Positions 1 through 8,469 of a stretch of 14,324 bases of DNA are shown one piece after another. Source of the DNA: Lunasporangiospora selenospora (Eukaryota > Mortierellomycota > Mortierellomycetes > Mortierellales > Mortierellaceae); contig JAABOA010000287.1 in NCBI GenBank assembly GCA_015680635.1, forward strand, positions 1 to 14,324. Direction: 5' to 3'. The notes under the pieces are model-generated. The model saw nothing but the letters and a program-made list of their open reading frames with translations, had not been told where the DNA came from and made no database searches. Position 1 is the first letter of the stretch. The number at the start of each line of letters is the position of its first letter. Both the position numbers and the translations under genes were made by a program.

Positions 1-679
1 AACTATTGACACTAATGCTGCGTTTAAGTGTATTGTTACTGGCCTGTATTGGCCACTCACCAGTCATATAGACTCCAAGCGCATTGTTGACAATCGAGCT
101 GGCCGAATTGCGTACTAATACAGATGTGCGTTGGGGCAACGGTTCATCATAGTTGTTTTTTATATCCGCTTGATTGAGGGCATATCGCCTAGCCGATGTA
201 TTTCCAAGTCGCCGCGTTCTCCAAATGTATGCGACAAAACATGCATACTGAGTATCGAAGTTCGGATGACTGTGAGTGTCTTCGTTGATAAATCCTTCAA
301 ACTATCATCATTCTAAAATATACGTATAATAACCCAGAGCACTTACCCCTCCCTGCTTACATTCGTAAGGCATCAGATGATTGACAGTGAGCATATTACA
401 GGCGCAGAGGGCTCCTAGACAGTGGCTGAAAGGCACCCATCCGTATGGACTGACAGCTCAGGGCTGTTTGCCCCCACCCTTAAAAACACGTTGGGAACAG
501 AGTAATAGCAAAAGTGAAGCCGAGAGTAGACTTAGATGGGGCATTGACAAAGGGAGAGCATGTGAGGGTTATGTTGCTGCGATGCGACGGAAGAAAGATA
601 TGAGATGGAGAGAGAGAATTGGTACAAAGGGGCAGCACAATTAAATTGGGGGATTGTTCACCCATGGGTGAATAATTAC
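1..679. other. Left flank with no gene recognised
   Basis: I see no convincing coding exon, RNA gene or repeat here. The short open frames on both strands, for example around 381–644 (+) and 480–665 (−), have compositions and starts that look accidental. The part at about 480–679 is pyrimidine-rich when read on the minus strand. It follows a donor-like GTAATT at 679–674, so it could be intron or 3' flank of the broken gene to its right. Confidence 0.4.
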
Positions 680-1882
680 CTTGTAGAGCGTTTTGCAGTC
701 TTCTTTGTAATGCCTCTTGACTTTGGCGGCGAGTTGAGTGGTGACAGAGCGAGGTAAATCGCTTGGGGTGAAGCGTGTCTCATGAGGAGAAAGCAATTGA
801 GAGACAAACTTGCCGTTTCTTTTTGAGGTAGTCGACCTGAATAGAGGAAGCGCGTGAAGCTTTTCCAGAATCTCTATTTGGGGTTGTCCAAATTCAACTC
901 GTCCTTTTACTTTCACCTACTTTCGACTGGTCGACACAGATACTGGCATCTTTGCTCTCATGGTTATTTGTGTCAACACTCTTGCCACATGTGCCCTTCA
1001 TTTTGGTATCCTTGCTCTTCTCGCCATCCTTGCAGTCGTCGGGGTCGTTGAACAGATGTGGGTATAAAAGGTCAAGAATCTTGCGGTCTTTCTCGAGTGA
1101 ATCCTCTTTTTGTAGATACCCCTAATTAAAGACAGGCTGTAAGTTAAGACCGAGCAGCCCTTGAGACTGACGGTTGACAGTGGATGCCTGGCCAACGGCA
1201 TACTGAATCAGCGAGACCACGATTGCGTGGGCAGGATCGCTTGAAATTTCTGTGCGCTTGGCATTTGCGCTAAGAGTGCCAAGATCCAGGGTAACCATTG
1301 GATGCTCCCAGGCAAGGGCCCTGACGAGAGCACCCTTGTTAGAGCCTTTCAGCTTATTCTTAATCGGTGTAGTCATGGATTCGGACGGCGTAGCAAGAGA
1401 ATCCGAACGCATCTGAGGTTCTTTCCAAGGCCTGTGTTTGTACTGGGATATTGTTTTTGGCGGATCATGCTCCTTGTTAGGCTCAAACTGTTCCTTGAGA
1501 GAATACCTTGGATGTCATGGAGGTTCGGAGACCCGAGATCGCGTTGTGGTGTCATCATGTCCGGATGTTTGTTGATATATCCTGTAGAACCGCATTGTTT
1601 GTCGTTTTGTCACGAATGCAGATGCGTCTGCAGAGCCCCTATTAAATCGTGGTTTGGATAACAGAGTGTAAGTACGAGTCCATATTTGTTAATGCATTGA
1701 AATAAATGTAGATTATTACCTGGCACTGCTAATAGCTAACTATTGTTGAACCTGGAGTGTAGTGCACTGTAAACTTGGGATACATCTTGAGTTGTAGCAT
1801 CATCGACTCCCTCTTGCCGCACGTGGCAAAACGCGTTGATCGAGTTGGCGTAATCCAATCGCTCGCGATTCTTGGTGGAAAT
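680..1882 (-). pseudogene. Broken protein-like stretch, family unknown
   Basis: Read on the minus strand, three collinear blocks look like ordinary protein but do not join into one frame. The first (about 1739–1882) includes LDYANSINAFCHV and ends at TAG 1736–1738. The second (about 1638–894) stays in one frame, interrupted only by TGA at 1515–1517 and TAG at 1122–1124. It includes PWKEPQMRSDSLATPSES and ALAWEHPMVTLDLGTLSANA. The third (916–680, another frame) includes LLSPHETRFTPSDLPRSV and ends at a donor-like GTAATT. Two introns can be drawn by eye, one ending with an AG at 1640–1639 and one starting GTAGGT near 918, but none I tried joins the blocks in frame while removing the stops. I do not recognise the family. 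A dead gene or element ORF is the likeliest reading; a live gene with unusual introns is the alternative. Confidence 0.38.
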
Positions 1883-1904
1883 TTATCCTTATTGTTATTT
1901 TCTT

Positions 1905-1910
1905 TTTATT
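1905..1910 (-). terminator. Candidate polyadenylation signal for the zinc-finger gene
   Basis: AATAAA on the minus strand lies 63 nt beyond the TGA stop at 1973–1975, a plausible distance for a fungal polyadenylation signal. The sequence is A/T-rich, so a chance match is possible. Confidence 0.4.
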
Positions 1911-1972
1911 TTTGAGAGATGTGCGAGAGGAATGTATTATAAACTCCAGACTGCAGCGCTGCACTGTTGTCT

Positions 1973-3301
1973 TCATTTTTTGGTGTTTCTCATCCTATTA
2001 GAGACAGATCGGGGGACCATAAGTTTGGCCATGCTGTTCTGTAGTTGATCGATCTCCATGTCCTGCTGCTGTATCATGTTGTCTTGAATCTTGTTCACAT
2101 TATGATCTTGTTCCGTGTCTGAGTCATGTAAAGGCTCTGGGAATGGAGATTTGGGGGTCTTTTTCAAAGTAGATAATTCATTTGAAGGATGGCGGTATTG
2201 CTGAAACATTGGTCGAGGCGTTGAAGAGGCGTTACCTATAATAGGGCGACTTGATGGACCTCCCTTTGTACCTTTGTGTTGTTGCTGTAAAGTACTTTGG
2301 TGTGAAGCTGAGTTCGTGTCCATGTCCATGTCTTGGGAGATTGTTGTATGAAGGTGTGGCGGCTTGGATTGTTCCTGGTGAACTTTTTGACGGTTCTGTT
2401 CTCGGGACGTCCTAAGGGCTTTCTCTCGTTGCGCATGTCTTAACCGTACAGCCACGGGAAGGACTCCTGTGCGAACAATCTCAAAGTTAAAGTGCTTTGG
2501 ATATTTGTGCTTGTCGATCAAATGTCGCTTCCGTTTGTCAGGCGTCGAGCAAAGCCGATCACAATCGTCAACAAAGCACTGATACTAATGGATACAAATA
2601 GAGGAGAGGAAAAGAAAAAAAAAGGCTTAGTGTCATCGTCAAAGCCAAGTCATAATGGGTTCTCTTTGATGAAAAAAAGATGAGTTGTCTTACCGTCCTT
2701 TCGCCTCGTTCTCGTCTAATCTTGATCAGAACATCGTGTATTTCGTTCAGGTGCAGGCGAAGCCATCGCTCACCTGGGAAGGATTTGTGGCAGGTGCGAC
2801 AAATGTGTCTGTGATGAATCTCATAGTGATGCTCATATGCTATCGGCGAGGAGAAGACGTGTTTTCCTTGACAGAGCCCTAGCTGGCATACTTGCGGCGC
2901 CCTAGTGAAAAAAGAAGATTATCAAATTGAACACGTAAGAAGTAGTTTTTTTTTCATCCTTATGCTGATTCAAATGTGAAAGATATTTACCAGCTTCGCT
3001 CAGGAGAATCATCTCCTATGGTATCGATGTCAGTTGTGGCATATTCGCCGGTCGAGTTGGGGATATAGGCTTCTTCATTCTCAAGTCGTAGCCAAGCTGC
3101 TTTGTACTCGTAGTTTCCTTCCTGGAAAAAGGGATCGTCCTGGAACCTCGATCGTTTTTTTGGTGCAGGGATGGATAAGTAGTCCTTCTCTTGAGAACAT
3201 GACGATTGCGGCGTAGAGACTACAGAGCCCTGTTGCAGATCTGTCGCAGTGTCTGCTTGAAGAGGTGATGACAATGGCGAGTGAAATGCGTCAACTTCCA
3301 T
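1973..3301 (-). CDS. ZNF511: ZNF511-like C2H2 zinc-finger protein
   Basis: Exons 3301–2991, 2901–2694 and 2584–1973 give 376 aa. Both introns (89 and 109 nt) are GT–AG and keep frame. Three zinc fingers sit at about residues 109–199. Finger 1 uses C109/C114 with histidines near 128–134. Finger 2 is CRTCHKSF with C138, C141, H154 and H159. Finger 3 uses C176, C181, H194 and H199. This order, the C-x4-C spacing of fingers 1 and 3, and the YEHHYE and YPKHFNFE segments match the ZNF511 family. A basic patch PKKRSR (47–52) could be a nuclear signal. The tail of about 175 residues after the fingers is low-complexity, rich in Gln, Ser and His, and ends in a short possible coil, making the protein longer than I recall for animal ZNF511. 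ZNF511 is poorly understood; nucleic-acid binding is inferred. The intron 2 acceptor choice (YQ kept) follows the family pattern. Confidence 0.85.
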
Positions 3302-3533
3302 GGTAGTTCAAGAGAGACCAACAAGGACAACTCTCAAACTTAACCAGAGTGGCTTTTCTTTTCCAAAGTGTGAATCGCCCTTTGCTCCAGATCTCCGAAG
3401 TCAAAAGAGCTGGGTTCATGCTCCGTTCATAGTCTTCCTCCCCTCCCCACTTACTCATTCCTCCGAAGTGTAAGGATTCTCCCGAGATCAAGGCAAGGAG
3501 ACCATCAACTGGACACAACCAGGGGCAATCGTC
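3302..3533. promoter_or_regulatory. Shared upstream region of ZNF511 and NDUFAF6
   Basis: The 232 bp between two divergent start codons must hold the 5' UTRs and core promoters of both genes unless they use distant upstream exons. I see no clear TATA box or named factor site. The NDUFAF6 frame has an upstream stop at about 3468, so its first usable ATG is 3534. Confidence 0.55.
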
Positions 3534-4986
3534 ATGATGAAGAATTCAACTATCCGGCTGAGTCATGAGACTGTGAAGCTCTCGATCAGCTCATTTCTTG
3601 TCTCACTTCGGAGGCCTAGTGCGACCACGGTGTTGACTCGGGTCGCTCGGAGAGGCCATGCTACCGCGAGCCACCAGCATGTCCACGACCACAACTGTAA
3701 CCATGACCACGGCCATGAGCATGAACACGGACACACTCTAAAGCAGTCGCCATTCACTCTTGGATTCAATGGAGATTCACAAAAGAGGAGGAGTAACCGT
3801 CATCCAAGAGAACCTATGCCTCGGCCAGCCAAGGCTGTTGAATACTGCCAAGATTTGGTCCGGTAAAAGCTTGAGTTCTCCGAAAAAAAAGATACGCTCA
3901 AAAAGTCTCTTGTGCTTTCGTCTTTAATCTAACAGATCTATCTTTTGTTCTATCTGACTTTTGGTTCGCAATGAAGCAAGGCCGATTATGAAGGATTCTT
4001 GTGCACCCAGTTTTTCCCAAAACACCAACAGTCGACTCAGATGGCATTGCGCGCTTTCAATATTGAGCTTGCCTCGATTCGAGAGTCTGTTAGTAACACA
4101 GATATTGGTCGGATGCGTATGCAGTTCTGGAGAGATTCGCTCGACAAGATCTTTGCAGGCACACCACCTCAGCAACCAGTCGCGCTCTCGCTAGCATATG
4201 CCCTTCAGGAACTCGACTTGCATCACCAGCAACATCATGCACAGTATACAGGCTCTTCATTGGTGGAGCCAGAGCTATCCAAGATCTGGTTCAAAAGGAT
4301 TATCAACGAGCGTGAGCAGAATCTCTCGGATCCTCAGTTCATGACCATCGGACAAATGGAATCCTACAGCGAAAATACGTTTGGCTCCTTACTTTATCTT
4401 CAATTGGAGTCTGTCGGTGTCAAATCATTAGAGGCTGATCATGCTGCTAGTCATCTTGCCAAGGCAATGGGTATCACTACCATGCTTCGGGCTTTCCCTT
4501 TCCATATGCATCAAGACAGGATGATTATCCCTGCGGAAATCACGGCCAAGGTTCGTCTCTACTCTCTTTCTCCTAATGTCAAACCAACATTTCGTAATGA
4601 GCAGGACGATCACGATAGAGGGCTAGTCCAACTTTCAATGACTGACTCTAATGTGCTTTTGTTCATCTATTTTTTTCTTTTAGCATAATCTGTCTCAAGA
4701 GGCGCTTTTCAGGAAACCCACCATCACACCAGCCCTACAGGATGCAACACTCGAGGTTGCTACTGCAGCCCATGTCCACCTTGCCACCGCCCAGTCCTAC
4801 ATGACCAATTTACCCAAAGAAGCACTTCCCGTTCTTATGGCTGGCATTCCGACAGAGTCGTATCTGAAGCGGTTAGAAAAGGCGGATTTTAATCCTCTTG
4901 ACCCAAGTATCCAGCAGCGAGAATGGTTTCTGCCAGCCAAGTTGTGGTACCGCTGGCGTCAAGGCCAGTTGTACGATATCAAGTAA
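3534..4986 (+). CDS. NDUFAF6: NDUFAF6-type complex I assembly factor
   Basis: Exons 3534–3862, 3977–4550 and 4684–4986 give 401 aa; introns are 114 and 133 nt, GT–AG. The protein belongs to the squalene/phytoene synthase fold but is the NDUFAF6 branch, which assists complex I assembly in mitochondria rather than making terpenes. The signature runs VRKADYEGFLCTQFFP (from residue 110), then IGRMRMQFWRDSLDKIF, DEREKNL-like NEREQNLSD, YSENTFGSLLYLQLE, DHAASHLAKAMGITTMLRA, and a C-terminal DFNPLDPSIQQREWFLPAKL. Alanine 282 follows LR where synthases carry a metal-binding aspartate (LRD), so prenyl synthase activity is unlikely. The N-terminus is rich in Arg, Ser and Thr with almost no acidic residues and is likely a transit peptide ending near residue 40. 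A His-rich patch follows. ATG 3534 is the first in-frame start, with a second directly after it. Its 3' end converges with the metaxin gene. Confidence 0.92.
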
Positions 4987-5045
4987 AAAAGAGGACAAAG
5001 ACATCGCACCTTTTGTTTCTTTCATAGACGGACCATTTTTTTTAT

Positions 5046-5051
5046 AATAAA
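5046..5051 (+). terminator. Candidate polyadenylation signal for NDUFAF6
   Basis: AATAAA lies about 60 nt past the TAA stop at 4984–4986 in an A/T-rich stretch. The 368 bp between NDUFAF6 and the convergent metaxin stop hold nothing else I can name; both 3' UTRs must lie there. Confidence 0.4.
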
Positions 5052-5354
5052 AAAATAGAAGTAATTTTAAACCTGGCATGCATGTGCGCTCTACATAGAA
5101 CACAAAAGTATTAAGAAACAAATACTACAAATATGCGTCGTTCAACATCTTAGGATGCTCCCCTATTTTTTTTTTGACAATTAGAAAGTGCCCAACGAGC
5201 GTTTATGCAATCTATATGAGAGACGACTTTTGTGTTTTGGTTTGTTTGCAGAGTCCCGACGAAGCACCACCTTCAAAAAGAGCGGTATCCAGAGGTCCCC
5301 CATTATACAGGTTTTTTTCTTTGAATGTAGATCTTAGGGTACGCTTACTGCTCC

Positions 5355-7066
5355 TTAATCATCGTCATCCGCAACTGGAGAGCTGAAATCGTCTGCTCCA
5401 CCAAAGTGTCCTTCCTCCTCATCTTCCTCGCCGCTCACAACGAGCCCATTAATGATCACATAGGCAACCATGGCGACCACTCCAAAAGTAACTGCATAGA
5501 TCCTCTTCAGATCAAAGTCGCGTTCCTCTGAAGTTTTCTTATGCGTTTCCGACTCTGTGTGAATAGATGAGCCCTTTGCGCCAGTCTGTCCCAAAAATGT
5601 GCTGCTGAACCATTCGCTCGAAGCCGCAAATGGGTTGCTGAAAAAGCTGGCTGTTGGGGCCTTGGATGTGGGCAAGCCCGAGTCGGGCAGGTTTGCAAAG
5701 AACTCGTCGCGGCATCGGTCACAGAACGCGACCAAGCGAGGGAACTGACTGTTGAGGATAGCCTGGAATCGTGGGTGGGGGATCTCTGGGTAGAGTTGAA
5801 GAGCAAGGTATCCAAAGACCTTGGCATCTAGCGAGGAGGGGCTATGATGTACATGCATAACAATAATTTATCACAAAAAGAGTTGGAGTGCTGGTTCATC
5901 CACTTGAGTCAAATTGCAATGATCCTGTCGTTAAAACCTACCGATCGCCAAAGAAGAACTCCTGCTCGCCCAATTTCCTGTCCAGAACCCGGTAGCAGTC
6001 TCGAGCCAGGTCGTAGATCTAGACGATAAGAATAATAAAAAAAAGTAAGATTAGCTTGAGTGCAGCCGACTCTATAGTATCAACGTAATGTTCTCGTTGC
6101 AGTGTAGTAGGGTAGTAGAGTGTAGTTACTTTGGTGTTCTCTGCTTTGACAAGCGTTCCAGAGTCGACATGTCCGCCATACTTCTGGACGCGTTGAACAG
6201 CGCTCTTCCTCATCTGAAGAGGTGTGATGTAGCGCGATGGGATAGGCAAGAGTCGAGAGTATTGCTTGCGAATCACACCCAGAAAATTTTCCGCATCCGC
6301 AAACCAAGAGAACAACTAAACGCGTCAATAGATAAAAGAAACGGTATATAGAAAAAATACGTTAGAGTGAGGTGTTGCGTCGCAGATCAAGTCAATGTAG
6401 GAGTATTGAAGTTGGTCTGTTATTCATTTACCAGCGCGTCCGTCAGCGACTCGTCCACAAGTGCAGAGTAGGCAACCAATTTTGCACGATCCTCCTTTGA
6501 GAGATTCTCATTCGCGTTGTAATCCTAAAACAATGATCCAGAGAATGGCTTGGGGGCGTCAGAACATCATATTCAGGCGCGGAGAAGATTTTGACAGACA
6601 AGGCGGCGCTGGTATCATATTGTTTTCCAAATCGCATCATGTGGTATGCTGAGTATCCCCACAGAGAGACATCCTTACGATCTTTGAAAGGTAGGAAATA
6701 ATGCGGTTGGCTCCCGAGATCCAGTTCTTGCCATCGTGGAGCATAGGAAGCTCCCCTGTGGTTGTCGGGAGTCGAGGAAAGAAGAGAGAGAAAACGAGTG
6801 AAGAGAAGGATCAAACCTTTAGTAAAAGTGGATCCTCCAGGTACGGCATGGCGCTTTGTCACCTCTGGTCAAAATTTGTATCCAGATGTCTGCTTGTCCG
6901 GAGGGTTGTTAATACCGGTTGGGGATAGTCCGGGATCGTTGCACTCGATGATGGTATATTGCTGGTGAGAGACGATGCTCATGTACGAGATCACTGCCAT
7001 GCACTGAGGATCGATCGTTGGCAGATCAAAGGCACCGCCGTAAATGTAAAGCTCCGTGGTCGTCAT
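5355..7066 (-). CDS. MTX1: Metaxin-1/SAM37-like outer-membrane import protein
   Basis: Six exons (7066–6916, 6755–6679, 6524–6432, 6315–6130, 6018–5942, 5841–5355) give 356 aa; introns are 160, 154, 116, 111 and 100 nt, all GT–AG. The N-terminal part (residues 1–76) has the Tom37/metaxin thioredoxin-like pattern: ELYIYGGAFDLPTIDPQC, then ELPMLHDGKNWISGANRIISYL. The following helical part is the metaxin GST-C-like domain and includes the DYNAN, LLFSWFADAENF and IYDLARDCYRVLDRKLGEQE stretches, then LDAKVFGYLALQLYP. A single hydrophobic segment (about 309–330, IYAVTFGVVAMVAYVIING) is a tail anchor, followed by an acidic 26-residue end. In fungi SAM37 caps the sorting and assembly machinery that inserts beta-barrel proteins into the mitochondrial outer membrane; MTX1 does the same in animals. 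The C-terminal anchor and N-terminal match favour MTX1/SAM37 over MTX2/SAM35. It is divergent from mL53. Confidence 0.9.
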
Positions 7067-7286
7067 GATGCTGATGATCTTTCGCCGTAGTCTCCGATCC
7101 TTATTTTATTATTTTTTGGCACGGACAACTTGGATGTAGAGTTTCAACGGAAGCAAGCGAGCTTGTGCTGGAAATTTGTGTGACTGTCTGGGTAGGACGG
7201 ACGAGCAACACTCACAAACAAGCGCGGATCAGTTGCTTCTCCGTGTGTCCTCTCCATCTCTTCATCACCAAAGAAACATAGCAAGC
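7067..7286. promoter_or_regulatory. Shared upstream region of metaxin and mL53
   Basis: The 220 bp between two divergent start codons of mitochondrial genes probably works as a bidirectional promoter plus two 5' UTRs. It contains a T/A-rich run at about 7101–7119. I see no named motif. Confidence 0.5.
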
Positions 7287-7906
7287 ATGTCGGCCTCATC
7301 CTTGGCAAAGTTCATTACCCAGATCAAAGTCTCCATGGCGCCATTCTCGCCTGCATCCAAGACGTCAAAGTAATTCTGACTGGACAGAGAGAGAAAGAGA
7401 GATGGAGAAAAAACGGACTCGGAGGGAACCAGGACACATCTCTAGACGAGACTCGGAACGGGATCAACTTGAGCAGGGACTGTTGTGGAACGACAAATCA
7501 TGTAAACCTGCAGTGGTAGCATCTCAGCGAGGAATTTAGTCACTGGTGTGCACTTACCAACATAGGACTTACCTATCTGACCTAAAAAAGGAACCCACTC
7601 TAGCCAGCTGTTCTTTTTTATATCAGAGTCTACTTTTTCCTAACCACTCGGGCGTTTCCATTTTTCTCTTCACTCAGGGTTTTCATCTCTAGGATGGTAA
7701 CAAAGGATGCTATTGCTGCCAACCCAGCACTCAAAGTCGTCACGGAGTCACACGCGGATGTCGACAAAGCACCCACACTCTTCGTAGCTTATAAGGATGG
7801 CAAGACGCTCAACCTTGAGACTGGAGATATGAAGATTAATGATGTCCTTCGTCAGGTTGGAAAGCACGCCAGGAAGTTGCAGGAGAAGGAGGATGCTTCC
7901 GCATAA
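7287..7906 (+). CDS. MRPL53: Mitochondrial large ribosomal subunit protein mL53
   Basis: Exon 1 (7287–7369) and exon 2 (7678–7906) give 103 aa, the usual size for this small family (yeast Mrpl44, human MRPL53). The N-terminus has the family opening KFITQIKVSMAPFSP, then KVFISRMVTKDAIAANPAL across the splice site. The middle is a thioredoxin-like strand pair (APTLFVAYKDGKTL). The end, INDVLRQVGKHARKLQEKE, is the expected C-terminal helix. The intron is 308 nt, twice the length of any other here, with a CTAAC branch-site candidate near 7640 and a pyrimidine-rich tract before CAG 7675–7677. A second in-frame acceptor lies 15 nt further on; using it would drop VFISR, which the family has, so the first is chosen. 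It is a structural component of the mitoribosome with no known catalytic role. The short length leaves some room for doubt. Confidence 0.8.
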
Positions 7907-7924
7907 AAACGAAATGAAAACACC

Positions 7925-7961
7925 AAAAAAAAAAAAAAAAAAAAAGAAAAAGAAAAAAAAA
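7925..7961 (+). repeat. Interrupted poly-A tract (A21-G-A5-G-A9)
   Basis: Twenty-one A residues (7925–7945), then G, five A, G and nine A begin 19 bp past the mL53 stop. The tract is in the 3' UTR. It may be a simple slippage-prone repeat; there are no flanking signs of a retroposed copy. Confidence 0.85.
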
Positions 7962-8060
7962 GAGAAGACAAGGGAGAGAGACTTGTATCAACAGCATTCA
8001 CCGGCACACCCACTTTCGCTATTATTCAACATCAACACAACCTGTCAGTCGCTCCAACCC

Positions 8061-8066
8061 AATAAA
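8061..8066 (+). terminator. Candidate polyadenylation signal for mL53
   Basis: AATAAA lies 155 nt past the mL53 stop, beyond the poly-A tract. It is the clearest canonical signal on the plus strand before the SEC16 end. Confidence 0.4.
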
Positions 8067-8469
8067 CATTTCTCGATTTGGGATGTATTCAAAGAGGGAT
8101 TGTCCTTCTCTTGTTCCCCTCCTTTCCCGAGGCGAGCAGTCTTCTGGTCTTCACAAGAGTTACGTTGATCAGGGCATTTGTTACAAGGGCCTTAAACACA
8201 AAGATCTGCAACAATAATCGATTTTTTTTGCTTGGAATACCCAATCGACCAAACACAGTTGGTGATCAGGGAGTTCCTCGTGCACAGGCGAATGGTTACC
8301 AAGGAGCAAAAAAAAAAAAATTCCTCAAGGGGGTGTTTTAAAGAGTGAGGCTGTGGTTTCATTACAAAGTCATGAACGATACTAGAGTGAGGGAAGGTCA
8401 TTAATGTAGAGAGAGCGGCTGAGGAAGAGAGGGGTGGTAAAAAAAAATGAAAAGGAAGCGAGCGTTCAA

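Larger units (their letters stand above)
7907..8469. other. Convergent 3' region between mL53 and SEC16
   Basis: The stop codons of mL53 (+) and SEC16 (−) face each other across 563 bp. The stretch holds an interrupted poly-A tract just after the mL53 stop, an AATAAA at 8061–8066, and shorter A or T runs near 8222 and 8310. Open frames crossing it (for example 7839–8168 and 8078–8341 on +) are built from these runs and look accidental. I see no gene. Confidence 0.55.

Noticed and set aside
381-644. 87-aa open frame on the plus strand
   Set aside because: No supported start, basic low-information composition, no neighbour or splice context, and an overlapping open frame on the other strand.
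1736-1740. Intron joining the first two blocks of the broken left gene
   Set aside because: Pairing the donors near 1740 or 1719 with the AG at 1640–1639 either leaves the TAG in place or enters a frame that soon stops, so it does not restore the protein.
3977-3980. Alternative NDUFAF6 exon 2 acceptor 4 nt downstream (CAAG)
   Set aside because: Using AG at 3979–3980 breaks the frame. The AG at 3975–3976 gives the conserved VRKADYEGFLC sequence.
7925-7961. Poly-A tract as the tail of a retroposed element
   Set aside because: No target-site duplication and no element body beside it. It lies directly in the mL53 3' UTR.
7839-8168. 109-aa open frame crossing the poly-A tract
   Set aside because: It overlaps the end of mL53 in another frame and gains its length from a poly-Lys run encoded by the A tract.
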